Assembly: GCF_000970045.1 (NCBI RefSeq)
Contig: NZ_CP009505.1
Span: 4,116,808-4,180,807 of the forward strand
Direction of reading: 5' to 3'
Source of the DNA: Methanosarcina sp. MTP4
GTDB taxonomy: Archaea > Halobacteriota > Methanosarcinia > Methanosarcinales > Methanosarcinaceae
DNA length: 64,000 bases
Part shown: piece by piece, positions 43,392 to 52,967 of the stretch
Numbering within the stretch: position 1 is the stretch's first letter
Layout: every line of letters begins with the position of its first letter
Translations under genes and position numbers: made by a program
Notes under the pieces: model-generated
The model's database searches: none
Told to the model about the DNA's origin: nothing
The model's input: only the letters and a program-made list of their open reading frames with translations

Positions 43392-45101
43392 TCACATCGA
43401 TTCCGGCGCACCGATTCCCAGGGTATCCAGGGCGTTTGCGATCACAATCCTTGCGCAGTCCGCGAGAACCAGCCTGGCAGCCCTTACCTGCTCGTCTTCT
43501 GCGGCTATTACGGGGACGAAGCGGTAGAACTGGTTGAAGGCGTCGGCGAGTTCCCGAGCGTAGATGGCGAGGGTGTGGGGTTTGAGTTCCCGGGCGCAGT
43601 TGTCGATGATGCTGTCGAAGAGTGCCATCTTCTTGATCAGGGCAATCTCGCTGTCCTCGACAAGGAGGGAGGAGTCGATTTCAGCATTGGGAGCCCAGGC
43701 AACCTCTTCTTTTGCTTTTTCGAGGATGCTGGAGGCACGGGCGTGGGAGTACTGGATGTAAGGGGCGCCCTGCTTTTCGAAGTCCATGGCTTCTTTCCAG
43801 TTGAAGACCGTGGACTTTTCTGGAGAGACCCTGACGATATCGTAGCGGACAGCGCCCATGCCGACCATCTCGGCGACTTTGCGCTTGAACTCCTCAGAGG
43901 TTTCCGGACGGCGGGACTCGACCTGCTCAAAGGCCTCTGTGGTTACTTTGTCAAAGAGGTCGTCGGCGCTGATGAACTGCCCGCGGCGGGTGCTCATGGA
44001 GCCTTCGGGAAGGGAGACGAACTCGAAGATCACGACTTCAGGTTCCTGGATGCCGATAGAGTTCAGGGTAGCCCTGAGCTGGCCTGAGATCAGTTTGTGG
44101 TCGGCCCCGAAGACGTCGATTATGCGGTCGGCCTGGGTGGCTTTCCACTCGTGGTAGGCAAGGTCCCTTGTCGTGTAAAGGGAGGTCCCGTTCGAGCGCT
44201 GGATGACCAGGGTCTTTTCAAAGCCGTAGTCTGAAAGGTCTACAACAAGAGCTCCTTTGTCGATGTCGGTCCTGCCGGTAGCCTTGATGCGCTCCACAAT
44301 ATCGTGCACGGCCCCGGATTTCAGGAAGGTGGATTCCTTTACGAATTTGTCGTGGGAAACGTTCAGGCGCAGCAGGGTTTCCTTGATGCCTGCAACGGAA
44401 AGGGAAACGGCCTTGTCAAAGCTCTCGATGGTCTCGACATCCCCTGCCTCCACTTTTTCCATAAGGGAGTCGATGTACTCCACGGATTCCGGACGCTCTT
44501 CAAGAGCGGCGTTGGCTTTGATGTAAACCTCGGCAATGGCAGAGTCCGACTTTTTGGAGAGATCCAGCTCAAAGCGCTCGCAAGCCCAGGAAACAACGGC
44601 AATCTGGCGGCCCATATCATTGACATAGTACTGGACCTCTACATCGTACCCTGCGCGCTTCAGGATCCTGGCGAGGGTGTCCCCTATAATGGAGTTGCGG
44701 ATGTGCCCCACATGGAGGGGTCCGTTCGGGTTTGCGGAAGTGTGTTCAAGGAGGATTTTGTCCTTCGGGGCTCCGCATCCGAACTTTTCCTGCTCGGCCC
44801 GGACGGCTTTCACAGTCCCTTCCAGGTAGCACCTGGAAGCCCAGAAGTTGATATAGGGGCCTACGGCTTTTACTTCCCCGACATAGGAACCGTCAGGGAT
44901 TTCGATCTTCGAGGCAATAAGAGAGGCAAGCTCTTTCGGATTTTTCCTGGCAAGGCTGGCCAGCTTGAAGGCGGCCCTGCTCGCAAGGTCGGCATGGGGA
45001 GAGGTTTCGAAATAGAGTTCGGAATCCTCGATTTCAAACCCGGCACTCTGGATCGCGTCTTTTAAGATTGATGCAGCCTGAATTTTAAGTTCAAGGAACA
45101 A
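43392..45101 (-). CDS. argS: Arginyl-tRNA synthetase
   Basis: The 569-residue class I synthetase charges tRNA-Arg. Motifs are HTSANPNGPLHVGHIRNS (HIGH), the KMSKS equivalent MSTRRG, and the C-terminal anticodon-binding domain with QYSHARASSIL and ALELKPHTLA-like ARELKPHTLAIYARELAD. The longest frame opens with GTG. I prefer the TTG at 45101 (giving MFLELK), which has aggtga 5 nt upstream. Length is normal. Confidence 0.95.
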   Translation of the reverse strand: MFLELKIQAASILKDAIQSAGFEIEDSELYFETSPHADLASRAAFKLASLARKNPKELASLIASKIEIPDGSYVGEVKAVGPYINFWASRCYLEGTVKAVRAEQEKFGCGAPKDKILLEHTSANPNGPLHVGHIRNSIIGDTLARILKRAGYDVEVQYYVNDMGRQIAVVSWACERFELDLSKKSDSAIAEVYIKANAALEERPESVEYIDSLMEKVEAGDVETIESFDKAVSLSVAGIKETLLRLNVSHDKFVKESTFLKSGAVHDIVERIKATGRTDIDKGALVVDLSDYGFEKTLVIQRSNGTSLYTTRDLAYHEWKATQADRIIDVFGADHKLISGQLRATLNSIGIQEPEVVIFEFVSLPEGSMSTRRGQFISADDLFDKVTTEAFEQVESRRPETSEEFKRKVAEMVGMGAVRYDIVRVSPEKSTVFNWKEAMDFEKQGAPYIQYSHARASSILEKAKEEVAWAPNAEIDSSLLVEDSEIALIKKMALFDSIIDNCARELKPHTLAIYARELADAFNQFYRFVPVIAAEDEQVRAARLVLADCARIVIANALDTLGIGAPESM

Positions 45102-45386
45102 GAGAATCACCTATGAAAATTATTAAATTTAACCTGCTAAATCTGATATTAAATCGGAAATCTGATATTTCATATCTTTTGGGATAATCCTGATGGAATG
45201 ATCCAAATGGAATGATCCTATCTAATTTGATCTAATAGAATAATGATTTGATTAAAAATTATTGGATGAATAAGGAATTATTGGGCAGTTTTAGGCAAAT
45301 TATCCGATGATCAGGAAATTACCGGGTAAATTATCAGATGTGGAACCCGGATCCGCGTCAAAAAGAGAGGAGAAAGGTAGAAGGGC

Positions 45387-46634
45387 TCAAATTCCCGTGT
45401 TGTACCTCAAGATTGCGGTAATTCCGCCAAAGGCAGTCATGAGCTGAGCCCCCTCCTCGAAATCCGTGGACACGAAGAAAACTTTTGTCCCGCTCTGGTC
45501 GCAAAGTTCGGAGAGTTCGTCTACAATGTCCGTTACATCCGTGACTTCCAGGGAGGAGCCGCATTTAGGGCAGTTCCCGGCGGTAGGTGCTGCTTCTCCG
45601 GGTTTCCAGTGCCGGGTCCACTTGTTTTCAAATCCACAGACACTGCACTTCGTGGTAACCCTTTCAGCCCGCAAGTCTTCGGAGAGCAGGAGCTTTTCCA
45701 CAGCCCCGATTTCAAGGTTTGCCCGGACCTGGTCTTCCCCATAGGCTACTTTTCCGGAGTCGGAAATCAGTTCCTTGAAGAAGTCCTGGACCACATTTTT
45801 CTGGGCAGTTAGCTCAAGGTCCTGGAGCTTGTCCGCAGCTGCGTTTACAAGCTCAGACAGGCCCGATTCGTCGGTGTAGGCAACGTCAAAGAGCCCGAGG
45901 ATCTTTTTCAGGATCTCGTGGTGGAAAAACTCCCCGTCGTAGAACTCTTCTTTTGTAGGGGAAGGCCCGCCAATAAGGACGCCTTTAAAGTCCTTATGAT
46001 CGACCGACATGAATATATCACTTGCAGCGTCCCCGATCCGTTTGTAGAACTCGTGGATCGCAATGAGCCTGAGCTGCTGGAACCTGTGTGCACTCTGCCC
46101 ACCTTTCCTCTGCTTGCCCGGAACCGTGGAGGTCAGGCGGCGAAAAGACTCGATCTTCTTTCCGGTAAGCAGACCGACGGTAGCCTCCCTGCGGTCCAGG
46201 ACCAGCAGCCCGAAAGTGCTCTTGTCCTTGAGCATATCTTCAAGGGGTTCGAGGTAAAAGGCAGAGTCACAGTGGTACTTGTAAGTGATAATGGGGTCAG
46301 GCGGGTAAATGACCTCGCTTTCCATGCTGGTCTTGTTCGCTCCGATGTCCACAGCCCCTGTAAAGTAGACGATCCCGTTTTCAGGCACCTTATCCAGATA
46401 TCTGAGCCTTGATAAGAGGGACTCGATCGCACCCTGCACGTTTGTCTTGGTAAGCTTGGACTTGATATTCGAAGCCTGCCCGTGTTCATCCTTTAGCTGG
46501 TTTGTAACATCCGAGATCTGCTTATCATGAGGGATATAAAGGGAGATCAGTTCAGTGCCTCTCCCCCGTTTATCCCGGAGACCCTCAAGTTTCTTTTTGA
46601 ACTCGTATTTTTCGTGTGCTGATTGTTCAGTCAT
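45387..46634 (-). CDS. prf1: Peptide chain release factor aRF1
   Basis: aRF1 reads all stop codons and releases the finished chain. The 415-residue protein has the decoding motif NIKS (SNIKSKL, about 56-62), the YxCxxxF equivalent region later in the N domain, the catalytic GGQ (RKGGQSAHRF, about 181), and a C-terminal zinc-ribbon-like pair (CSVCGFE, CPKCGS). In an organism that decodes UAG as pyrrolysine, competition between this factor and the suppressor tRNA sets read-through, so its presence next to a multi-UAG gene in the same window is useful. Confidence 0.96.
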   Translation of the reverse strand: MTEQSAHEKYEFKKKLEGLRDKRGRGTELISLYIPHDKQISDVTNQLKDEHGQASNIKSKLTKTNVQGAIESLLSRLRYLDKVPENGIVYFTGAVDIGANKTSMESEVIYPPDPIITYKYHCDSAFYLEPLEDMLKDKSTFGLLVLDRREATVGLLTGKKIESFRRLTSTVPGKQRKGGQSAHRFQQLRLIAIHEFYKRIGDAASDIFMSVDHKDFKGVLIGGPSPTKEEFYDGEFFHHEILKKILGLFDVAYTDESGLSELVNAAADKLQDLELTAQKNVVQDFFKELISDSGKVAYGEDQVRANLEIGAVEKLLLSEDLRAERVTTKCSVCGFENKWTRHWKPGEAAPTAGNCPKCGSSLEVTDVTDIVDELSELCDQSGTKVFFVSTDFEEGAQLMTAFGGITAILRYNTGI

Positions 46635-47434
46635 TTTTGAAATTCCCCGATGAAGAAAGTGATCTAACGATAGTTAATCTAAGTATTAATCTAATTATTT
46701 AGTCAATTTAATTTTCAGGTAGATAATTCAGTCAATTTAATTATTAATTAGACAATTCGGTTATTTTGATCATTAATTGGATGATTCAGTCAGTTTAATT
46801 ATTTAACATAACATTTCTATGAGCGTGCAGCAGATACCCGGCAGATACCCGGCAGCAAATAAAAACTATAGCAAGGATTTGATGCAACCGTGACTGCAAA
46901 AAGCTGTCTTATTGCCCGGATCCCGGGCACAAAAAACCGTTCCGAACGCTAAAAACCTGCGGGTAAGAAGCATACAACTTTGCCTGCAAAAATCTTTAGA
47001 CAGACATCTGGCATGCTACTGAAAAACCTTTTATTAAATAGCAAAACCCCGCTCAGGTTCGCATTCCGGAAATCGCACTAGATGTGAGACATGTTATACT
47101 CAAATTGGATAGCATTTGGATACTATTGGATTAAAGTAAATAACCCTGATAGGTTAGTACCTTATTGAAACTTGAGTTTATATGTGTTTCCATTCTCCAG
47201 ACATAAATAATATATTCAAGGCATTATAAAAAATTCCTATTATAAAAATTTATCTCTAATTTTCCGGCCACACCTTGAAAAAAAGAAAAAAAGGGAAAAC
47301 GGAAAGAAAAAGAGGGAAAGAAAAAAAGGAAAACGGAAAGAGAAAACGGAAAGAGAAAACGGAAAGAGAAAACGGAAAGAGAAAACGGGAAAGGGAAAAA
47401 GGAAAGAGAAAAAGGAAAGAGAAAACGGGAATAA
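46635..47434. other. Spacer between tyw1 and prf1
   Basis: This 800 bp has no gene. The half nearest prf1 (46680-46810) is made of loose repeats around 'cagtcaatttaatta'. The tyw1-proximal end is a purine-rich tandem array (47278-47430). Confidence 0.6.
47278..47430. repeat. Purine-rich 12-13 nt tandem repeat
   Basis: Repeated units of aaaacggaaagag and close variants, all purine except single C residues. Open frames through it on both strands are composition artefacts. Confidence 0.9.
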
Positions 47435-48448
47435 TCAAGTCTCTTTATTTTCCTCTAATGTTTTCTTTCTAACCGGAGACTTCTTCCCATCCTTTGAAAG
47501 CAGGACCACCCGACTTATCTCGGATTCATCTGCAATTTCATAACCCAGGTGTTTGGCGACCTGCTCCGAAAACTCCAGCACCTCCGCATGGGCCGGCATG
47601 GCAGAGCGTTCGAGACGGAGCCTGGAAAAGCCCAGATGCATGTAGGCCTTGATTTCCACGAAATCAGGAGAGGCTTTTTTGATGAGTTCGGCATAGCCTT
47701 CGGGGTTGAACATGTTCACTCCCTTGACAAGGGTTATTCTGATAACTGTCCTTGAGCTTTTCTCCTTCATGAGGGCCAGGGACTCGGAAATTTTGTCCCA
47801 GAGAGCGGGAGATTTCGGCTGGCAGACTTTCAGGTAGGTCGCCTGGTCCGGGGCGTCAAGGCTCATGTAGAGCTGGCAGGGATTGACTTTTGCAAACATC
47901 CCGGGGATTGTCCCGTTTGTGACCAGGAAAGTGGTAAAACCCCTTTTCTCGTATTCCTCGATGAGTTCGGGAAGGTAGGGGTACATCGTCGGCTCTCCGG
48001 AAAGGGAAATGGCAACGTTATTCGGGTCGTTTCCCTCAAGCCAGCGTTCCTTAAGGGCGTTTGGAGAACCTCCGAAACCCGTAATCAGTTTGCGCTGGCA
48101 GGCAATGCTCTCTTCCACGATCTTTTCAGGAGAATCCCATTCCCCGGGTGCAGGGACCGGAACCTCAGTCGGACGCCAGCAGAAAAGGCAGCTCTGGTTG
48201 CAGAGAAGGGTAGGGGTCATCTGGAGGCAGCGGTGGGACGCAACCCCGTAGAACTTTCCCTTGTAACAGAAACCTTCGTCATTCATGGCTTTTTTGAGCC
48301 AGAGACAGGTCTTTACCGCGGAATGGGAGCCTGCAAGGGCATAGCCCTGTTTTTTCAGAAGGGTCTCAAAATCCGGGATGTCGAAGGGAAGGGGTGGTTT
48401 GCCCGATGATTGGTCTTGGTTCTGGTTTTCCATTGACATTTCCGCCAT
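47435..48448 (-). CDS. 4-Demethylwyosine synthase (TYW1/Taw1)
   Basis: A radical-SAM enzyme that adds the third ring to N1-methylguanosine-37 of tRNA-Phe on the wyosine pathway. The cluster motif CNQSCLFC has Cys83, Cys87 and Cys90. Other marks are FYGVASHRCLQMTP, SLSGEPTMYPYLPEL, FLVTNGT, MSLDAPD, and VEIKAYMHLGFSR. The 337-residue length is right for archaeal TYW1. I start at the ATG of MAEMSM (48448), preceded by aaagga; the open frame extends 11 codons further. It follows the polymerase gene by 68 bp. Confidence 0.94.
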   Translation of the reverse strand: MAEMSMENQNQDQSSGKPPLPFDIPDFETLLKKQGYALAGSHSAVKTCLWLKKAMNDEGFCYKGKFYGVASHRCLQMTPTLLCNQSCLFCWRPTEVPVPAPGEWDSPEKIVEESIACQRKLITGFGGSPNALKERWLEGNDPNNVAISLSGEPTMYPYLPELIEEYEKRGFTTFLVTNGTIPGMFAKVNPCQLYMSLDAPDQATYLKVCQPKSPALWDKISESLALMKEKSSRTVIRITLVKGVNMFNPEGYAELIKKASPDFVEIKAYMHLGFSRLRLERSAMPAHAEVLEFSEQVAKHLGYEIADESEISRVVLLSKDGKKSPVRKKTLEENKET

Positions 48449-48516
48449 ATTAATCCTTTGTCGTATATATAAGGTTCGCAAAATAATTTTGGAGAAAGAG
48501 TGAAAGAGTGAAAGAG

Positions 48517-50421
48517 TTATTCATCAAACTTCAGAATCGTGACCCCGAAGTCCGCAAGGTCCACAACGGGCACCTGGGCCGGCACTGGCATGAGGTTGAC
48601 ACGCTTCTGGAACTCGGTCTGGGACTGCCAGGTCCCGGAGTTGACCAGGAGGACGTTCTTGTAGCGCTGTACCCCCAGGGTGTGCACGTGGCCGGTGTGG
48701 ATTATGTCCGGGACCGGGTCGATTATGAAATAGTCCTTCTTTTCAGGGGATATGGAGACCCTGCTCCCGTAGGTAGGAGCAAGGTGCCTGCGCTTTATCA
48801 TCTCAAGGACGGCCCCTGCAGGTTCCTGGTAAGACACTCCGGGGACGCTTGCCACAAGGTCATCGATCGAGCGTCCGTGGTAGATCAGGATGCTAACCCC
48901 GTCAAGGTCCACAAGAGCGGGGTTCCCAACAAAAGTGATGTTTGGAGGGAAATGCTCCCGGATTCGCTCCGGAAGGGCGGGCTGGGGCTCTGCCTGGCGA
49001 ACAGCGTCGTGGTTGCCAGGGCTGATGATGATCTGGATGTGTTTCGGAATTTCCCAGAAGTACTCGGCGGCTTTCCTGTACTGCTCGTAGACGTCCAGGA
49101 TAGTGAGTTCCTTGTCCTGGTCAGGGTAGATCCCAATCCCGTCCACAAGGTCTCCTGCAACAACCAGGTAGCGGACTTCCTCCGCCATTTTCTTGAGGGC
49201 TTCGGAATCTGAGTCTCCTTTCAGGAAGTCCAGGAAATTTAACCAGGAATCTTCCATGAACTGAGCACTTCCCACATGTACGTCCGAGATCAGGACAACC
49301 TTTCCTTTCGCTCCGGTCCTTCGAAGCGCACTGTTAGGGACATCGGGCTGGATGATCTTGCTGGCCATCATAAGGCCTCCGTCATTGGTGACCGAACCCG
49401 TGACCCCGATGACCTCGTCAAGGAGGATGCTTGAAGCCAGTTCGAAGAGGTCCTTATCACTGTTCCGCACCAGAACGGGAAAAGAGCCGGTCGGGTCTTC
49501 CAGGGAAAGGATCCTGTGGCCGTTGGTTGTGGTACTGGTATCTGAGACCATCCCGATTATCGAGATCTCCTCAGAGCCTTTTTCCCCTCCTCCCCGCCTG
49601 AAACTCCGGCCTTTCAGGCTCTCTATGGGCCGCGCATTGATCCTGCCCCTGATGATCTCGGAGAGCCTGCTGTACCTGTCCCTGAAGTACTGCACAAACT
49701 GCATATACTCTCCCACGCAGGTGGAATGCCCGGTGATGTCGGAAAGCACAGTAACAGGGTTCGGGCCGCCGATAGAACGCACAACTGAGGAAGGAGAAGA
49801 AGAACCTGAAGCCATCCCTGATGAAACGGCAGAAAAAGGCCTGTCCCTCGAAGCCGGGAACGGAGCCGAAAAGAGAAGCGAATTCCCAGATCCTGAAGCT
49901 GAATTTGCCCTGCCTGCAGGGCCAGAAGGTGCCGATAAAACCGGATCTGAGCCAGCACCTGAAGCAGGGTCAGGGAGAGCCCCCGGAACTGAACCGGAAA
50001 CGGGAACGAATTTGGAACCAACGGCAGAATCGGGAACCTGATCTGAAACAGGGTCCAAAACAGCATCCGGAAGGAAAGGATCCCCTGAAACGGAAAGCCT
50101 CTCAATTTCATCAGAAACCGAATCCCGGCCAAAGTCGGAACCAGGGACATTCCTGTCCTCTCCCGAAATAGCAGGTTCTGAAGAAGCGCCTGTAGCGCCT
50201 GCAACATCTGTGGCTCCTGAAACCCTTTCAACTCTCGAGGCTGCAAAGCCTGCCAGGTCAATGTGCTCAGCTTCAATGACAAAAACAGATTCATCAATGG
50301 TCGAAAGGACGTATTCGAGAAGGAGCCCGGAAACATCACTTGCTTTGATGAGTTCCGCGGCTTCCGGGCTTATCTGATACCCTTCCTCTGCAACCGCCCT
50401 TATGATATTGATTTCATTCAT
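48517..50421 (-). CDS. polB: DNA polymerase D small subunit (DP1)
   Basis: DP1 is the proofreading 3'-5' exonuclease subunit of the euryarchaeal replicative polymerase PolD. The 634-residue protein has an N-terminal helical part, a low-complexity Ser/Gly/Pro/Ala linker (about 65-205), an OB-fold region, and a calcineurin-like phosphodiesterase core with intact metal motifs: LISDVHVGS, VVAGDLVDG, SPGNHDAVR, IHTGHVHTLG. I start at the ATG 50421 (MNEINIIRAVAEEGYQI). The 40 codons upstream are in frame but are made from 10-nt DNA repeats. Confidence 0.94.
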   Translation of the reverse strand: MNEINIIRAVAEEGYQISPEAAELIKASDVSGLLLEYVLSTIDESVFVIEAEHIDLAGFAASRVERVSGATDVAGATGASSEPAISGEDRNVPGSDFGRDSVSDEIERLSVSGDPFLPDAVLDPVSDQVPDSAVGSKFVPVSGSVPGALPDPASGAGSDPVLSAPSGPAGRANSASGSGNSLLFSAPFPASRDRPFSAVSSGMASGSSSPSSVVRSIGGPNPVTVLSDITGHSTCVGEYMQFVQYFRDRYSRLSEIIRGRINARPIESLKGRSFRRGGGEKGSEEISIIGMVSDTSTTTNGHRILSLEDPTGSFPVLVRNSDKDLFELASSILLDEVIGVTGSVTNDGGLMMASKIIQPDVPNSALRRTGAKGKVVLISDVHVGSAQFMEDSWLNFLDFLKGDSDSEALKKMAEEVRYLVVAGDLVDGIGIYPDQDKELTILDVYEQYRKAAEYFWEIPKHIQIIISPGNHDAVRQAEPQPALPERIREHFPPNITFVGNPALVDLDGVSILIYHGRSIDDLVASVPGVSYQEPAGAVLEMIKRRHLAPTYGSRVSISPEKKDYFIIDPVPDIIHTGHVHTLGVQRYKNVLLVNSGTWQSQTEFQKRVNLMPVPAQVPVVDLADFGVTILKFDE

Positions 50422-50470
50422 GGTTCCGACCCGATTCTGGAAATGATTCCGAACACTATTCAAAAGTAAT

Positions 50471-50520
50471 TTGAAGCTGATTTGAAGTTGGTTGAAGTTG
50501 GTTGAAGTTGGTTGAAGCTG
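50471..50520. repeat. 10-nt tandem repeat in the polymerase leader
   Basis: Five imperfect copies of ttgaagttgg lie 50-100 nt before the DP1 start codon and explain the spurious in-frame extension. Confidence 0.85.
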
Positions 50521-50615
50521 AACTGAAGCATTAATCATCAAACTTTAACCGGATCAAAGCCTCAAGGCAAAGACCTGCTTAAAATATAAAAATTAATGTG
50601 ATACAAAATTCATGA

Positions 50616-50687
50616 AATATTATGCTGAAGAGTTTGATGAAATTTTTGATCATCAAAGAAAACTTTAGCCTCCTTCAGCATAATATT
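50616..50687. repeat. 15-bp perfect inverted repeat with nested 8-bp arms
   Basis: Outer arms aatattatgctgaag (50616-50630) and cttcagcataatatt (50673-50687) are exact complements. Inside, tttgatga (50633-50640) pairs with tcatcaaa (about 50650-50657). The whole could fold as a long hairpin of about 72 nt or be the remnant of a small mobile element. Confidence 0.85.
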
Positions 50688-51088
50688 AAAAGGTACATAC
50701 ATATTAAGAGTTACATACCAAAACTTACAGGTGGACGGCCTGGAAACCATTAAAATGAACAGAGATAGTTCTCTGTAGGACCATCCGCCCATCAGTAGAA
50801 GATGATAACTATATAAATATCATGACTGAATGAATAAATTGAAAGTTAATATATGATAAAAACAAATTGTAGTTACGTTAAGAAGAGTAGGGTGGGGAAA
50901 ATTAAGACAAAGATATAAATTGTATTAGATGGACATGGGTTGCCAACAAAAATATTAACATAAATATAATAAAGGGAAAAATTAAATGGAAAGCCGAAAG
51001 AAACTGATGAACCGAATAAAATATAAAACAACATCAGAAATAAAACGGCATTAAAAATTGAAGCGATATCAAGGGAAAAAGACTGATT

Positions 51089-51646
51089 ATGAGCGAAGCT
51101 AACAAGGAAAACAGGATTCAGGGAGAAGAAAACTTCTGGGTTTCCCTAGGAAAGGACATGCTCTCAGTTGTGGCTGTCCTGATCGCTTTCATGATTCTTT
51201 CCAAACTGGCATTCGGGCTTTGGACTCCCATGGTAGCTGTGGAGTCAGGAAGCATGGAGCCTCATATGCAGGTAGGGGACATCATCTTCATCAAGAATAT
51301 CGACAGGGTCGAACTGGTCACCAACGAAGATGGGGAAAGTTCCGACTATGAGTCCTTTGGAAACTACGGGGACGTTATCCTCTACCGGCCCTACGGGCAG
51401 GAAGGGGTAACTCCAATAATCCACAGGGCCATGTACCACGTCGAGGCCGGGGATCCAATGTGGGAAAACGGTCCAATTGCCCCTTATTCAGGGTACATCA
51501 CCAAAGGGGACAACCCTGTTACGAACAAACACTTTGACCAGGAAGGACAGATCAGCTATCATGTGCCCGTAAAGGAGGAATGGGTAATAGGAACCGCAAA
51601 GTACAGGATTCCTTACCTGGGGCATGTCAGACTTCTCTTCTCATGA
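51089..51646 (+). CDS. Signal peptidase I (archaeal type)
   Basis: A 185-residue membrane protease that removes signal peptides from secreted proteins. One N-terminal membrane helix (VVAVLIAFMILSKLAFGLW, about 27-45) is followed by the catalytic VESGSMEPHM (Ser55). The His of PIIHRAM and the Asp of TKGDNP complete the archaeal Ser/His/Asp set. It would process proteins such as the S-layer and DUF11 proteins of this window. Confidence 0.93.
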   Translation: MSEANKENRIQGEENFWVSLGKDMLSVVAVLIAFMILSKLAFGLWTPMVAVESGSMEPHMQVGDIIFIKNIDRVELVTNEDGESSDYESFGNYGDVILYRPYGQEGVTPIIHRAMYHVEAGDPMWENGPIAPYSGYITKGDNPVTNKHFDQEGQISYHVPVKEEWVIGTAKYRIPYLGHVRLLFS

Positions 51647-51995
51647 ACCTCAAATACAGGGGCAGTAAGGCTGTCCCTTTCATAAATCTCTAAAGGCTCC
51701 ATCAAATGAACTTCTAGATACCTGTTCATCAACTTTTAGTGGCCTTGATATCTACTTCACTTCCTGTTTTTACTTCACTTCCTGTTTTTACTTCACCTCC
51801 AACCCGGCTTTTTCAGGGTCTTCTTTTGCAAACCCATACCCTTTTAAGGAAGCACTTTCTTTTCAGAACTTAATCCAAAGTCTTTTTGAATTTTTAATAT
51901 ATCACGGATACATCATTGAGCATAGCATAAAACAAAAACACCACCTAACCACTCTGAAAAACGGTGGCCTCAAAAACAAAACAATCCTAAGAAAA
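51647..51995. other. Spacer upstream of dus
   Basis: No gene. A duplicated ttacttcacttcctgttttt (about 51752-51800) and an AT-rich promoter region near 51895 are seen. Confidence 0.5.
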
Positions 51996-52967
51996 ATGAA
52001 GCTCAAAAAACTGACAATCGGCAGTACCGAACTTCCGGGAAACCTTCTTCTTGCGCCTATGGCTGACGTGACGAACCTGGCTTTCAGGCTGCTCTGCAGG
52101 CAGTACGGGGCTGATCTCACGTACACGGAAATGATCAATGCAGATGCCCTGATCAATGAAAACCGGAAAGCGCTCATGAAGGGGCTGACAGATCAGGAGG
52201 ATTGGCCTTTTGGGGTTCAACTTGTAGGGAATTCCCCCGAGTCCCTGAGGGAGGCTGCGCTTTTAGTGGAGGAAGAGCTCAGGCCTGTGGTGATTGACGT
52301 GAACATGGGCTGCCCTGCAAAGTGCATCACCCGGGCAGGGTGCGGCTCGGCACTTCTTAAGTCCCCTGAAATCGTGCACAAAATAATATCCGGGCTTGTA
52401 GACTCTCTGGAAACCCCTGTTAGCGCAAAAGTCCGCATCCTGGGAAGAGAAGAAGAAAGCCTTGAAATTGCCCGACTAATAGAAGACGCGGGGGCTCTGG
52501 CCCTGACCGTTCACGGGAGGACGGCTGAGCAGATGTATTCCGGAAGCTCGGACCTTGGACAGATCCGGGCGATCAAAAATGAAGTTTCTATTCCCGTGAT
52601 CGCAAACGGGGACATCAGGGATGAGGAATCTGCAGAACATGCCCTGGAGTTTACCGGCTGCGACGGGCTTATGGTCGGACGTGCGGCAATGGGAAACCCT
52701 TTTATCTTCTGGCGGATCAGGCACTACCTGGAGACCGGAGAAAAGCTTGAGCCTGACCCGCGGACCCGGCAGTTCGAGGATTTTGAAGCCTATATCAACC
52801 TTCTGGAGGAGTATGGGATCCTGTCCTCCATCAATCTGCGGATGCAGGCCCAGTGGTTTACAAAGGGGCTGCACGGCTCGCGGCATATCCGGGAAAAAAT
52901 TAACGGTTTGAAAGATGCAAAGTCCATAATTGAGCTGATGAAAAGTTCCTGCCGGAAAGAGTATTAA
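51996..52967 (+). CDS. tRNA-dihydrouridine synthase
   Basis: A 323-residue flavoenzyme reducing uridines in tRNA. TIM-barrel motifs are LLLAPMADVTNLAFR, YTEMINADAL, VDVNMGCP-type VIDVNMGCPAKCI with GCGSALL (catalytic Cys), LTVHGRTAEQMYSG, VIANGDIRD, and GLMVGRAAMGNP. Length and order are normal for the family. Confidence 0.93.
   Translation: MKLKKLTIGSTELPGNLLLAPMADVTNLAFRLLCRQYGADLTYTEMINADALINENRKALMKGLTDQEDWPFGVQLVGNSPESLREAALLVEEELRPVVIDVNMGCPAKCITRAGCGSALLKSPEIVHKIISGLVDSLETPVSAKVRILGREEESLEIARLIEDAGALALTVHGRTAEQMYSGSSDLGQIRAIKNEVSIPVIANGDIRDEESAEHALEFTGCDGLMVGRAAMGNPFIFWRIRHYLETGEKLEPDPRTRQFEDFEAYINLLEEYGILSSINLRMQAQWFTKGLHGSRHIREKINGLKDAKSIIELMKSSCRKEY

Larger units (their letters stand above)
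50422..51088. other. Divergent spacer polD small subunit / signal peptidase
   Basis: It holds a 10-nt repeat gaagttggtt (50471-50520), a long inverted repeat (50616-50687) and a small hairpin cagaga/tctctg (about 50760-50775). Promoters for both flanking genes must lie here. No gene is convincing. Confidence 0.6.

Noticed and set aside
47256-47472. Lys/Glu/Arg-rich plus frame and Phe-rich minus frame
   Set aside because: Both are artefacts of the purine-rich tandem repeat.
50610-50792. 60-residue minus-strand frame over the long inverted repeat
   Set aside because: It spans the hairpin and has no recognisable family; a transposase remnant cannot be shown.
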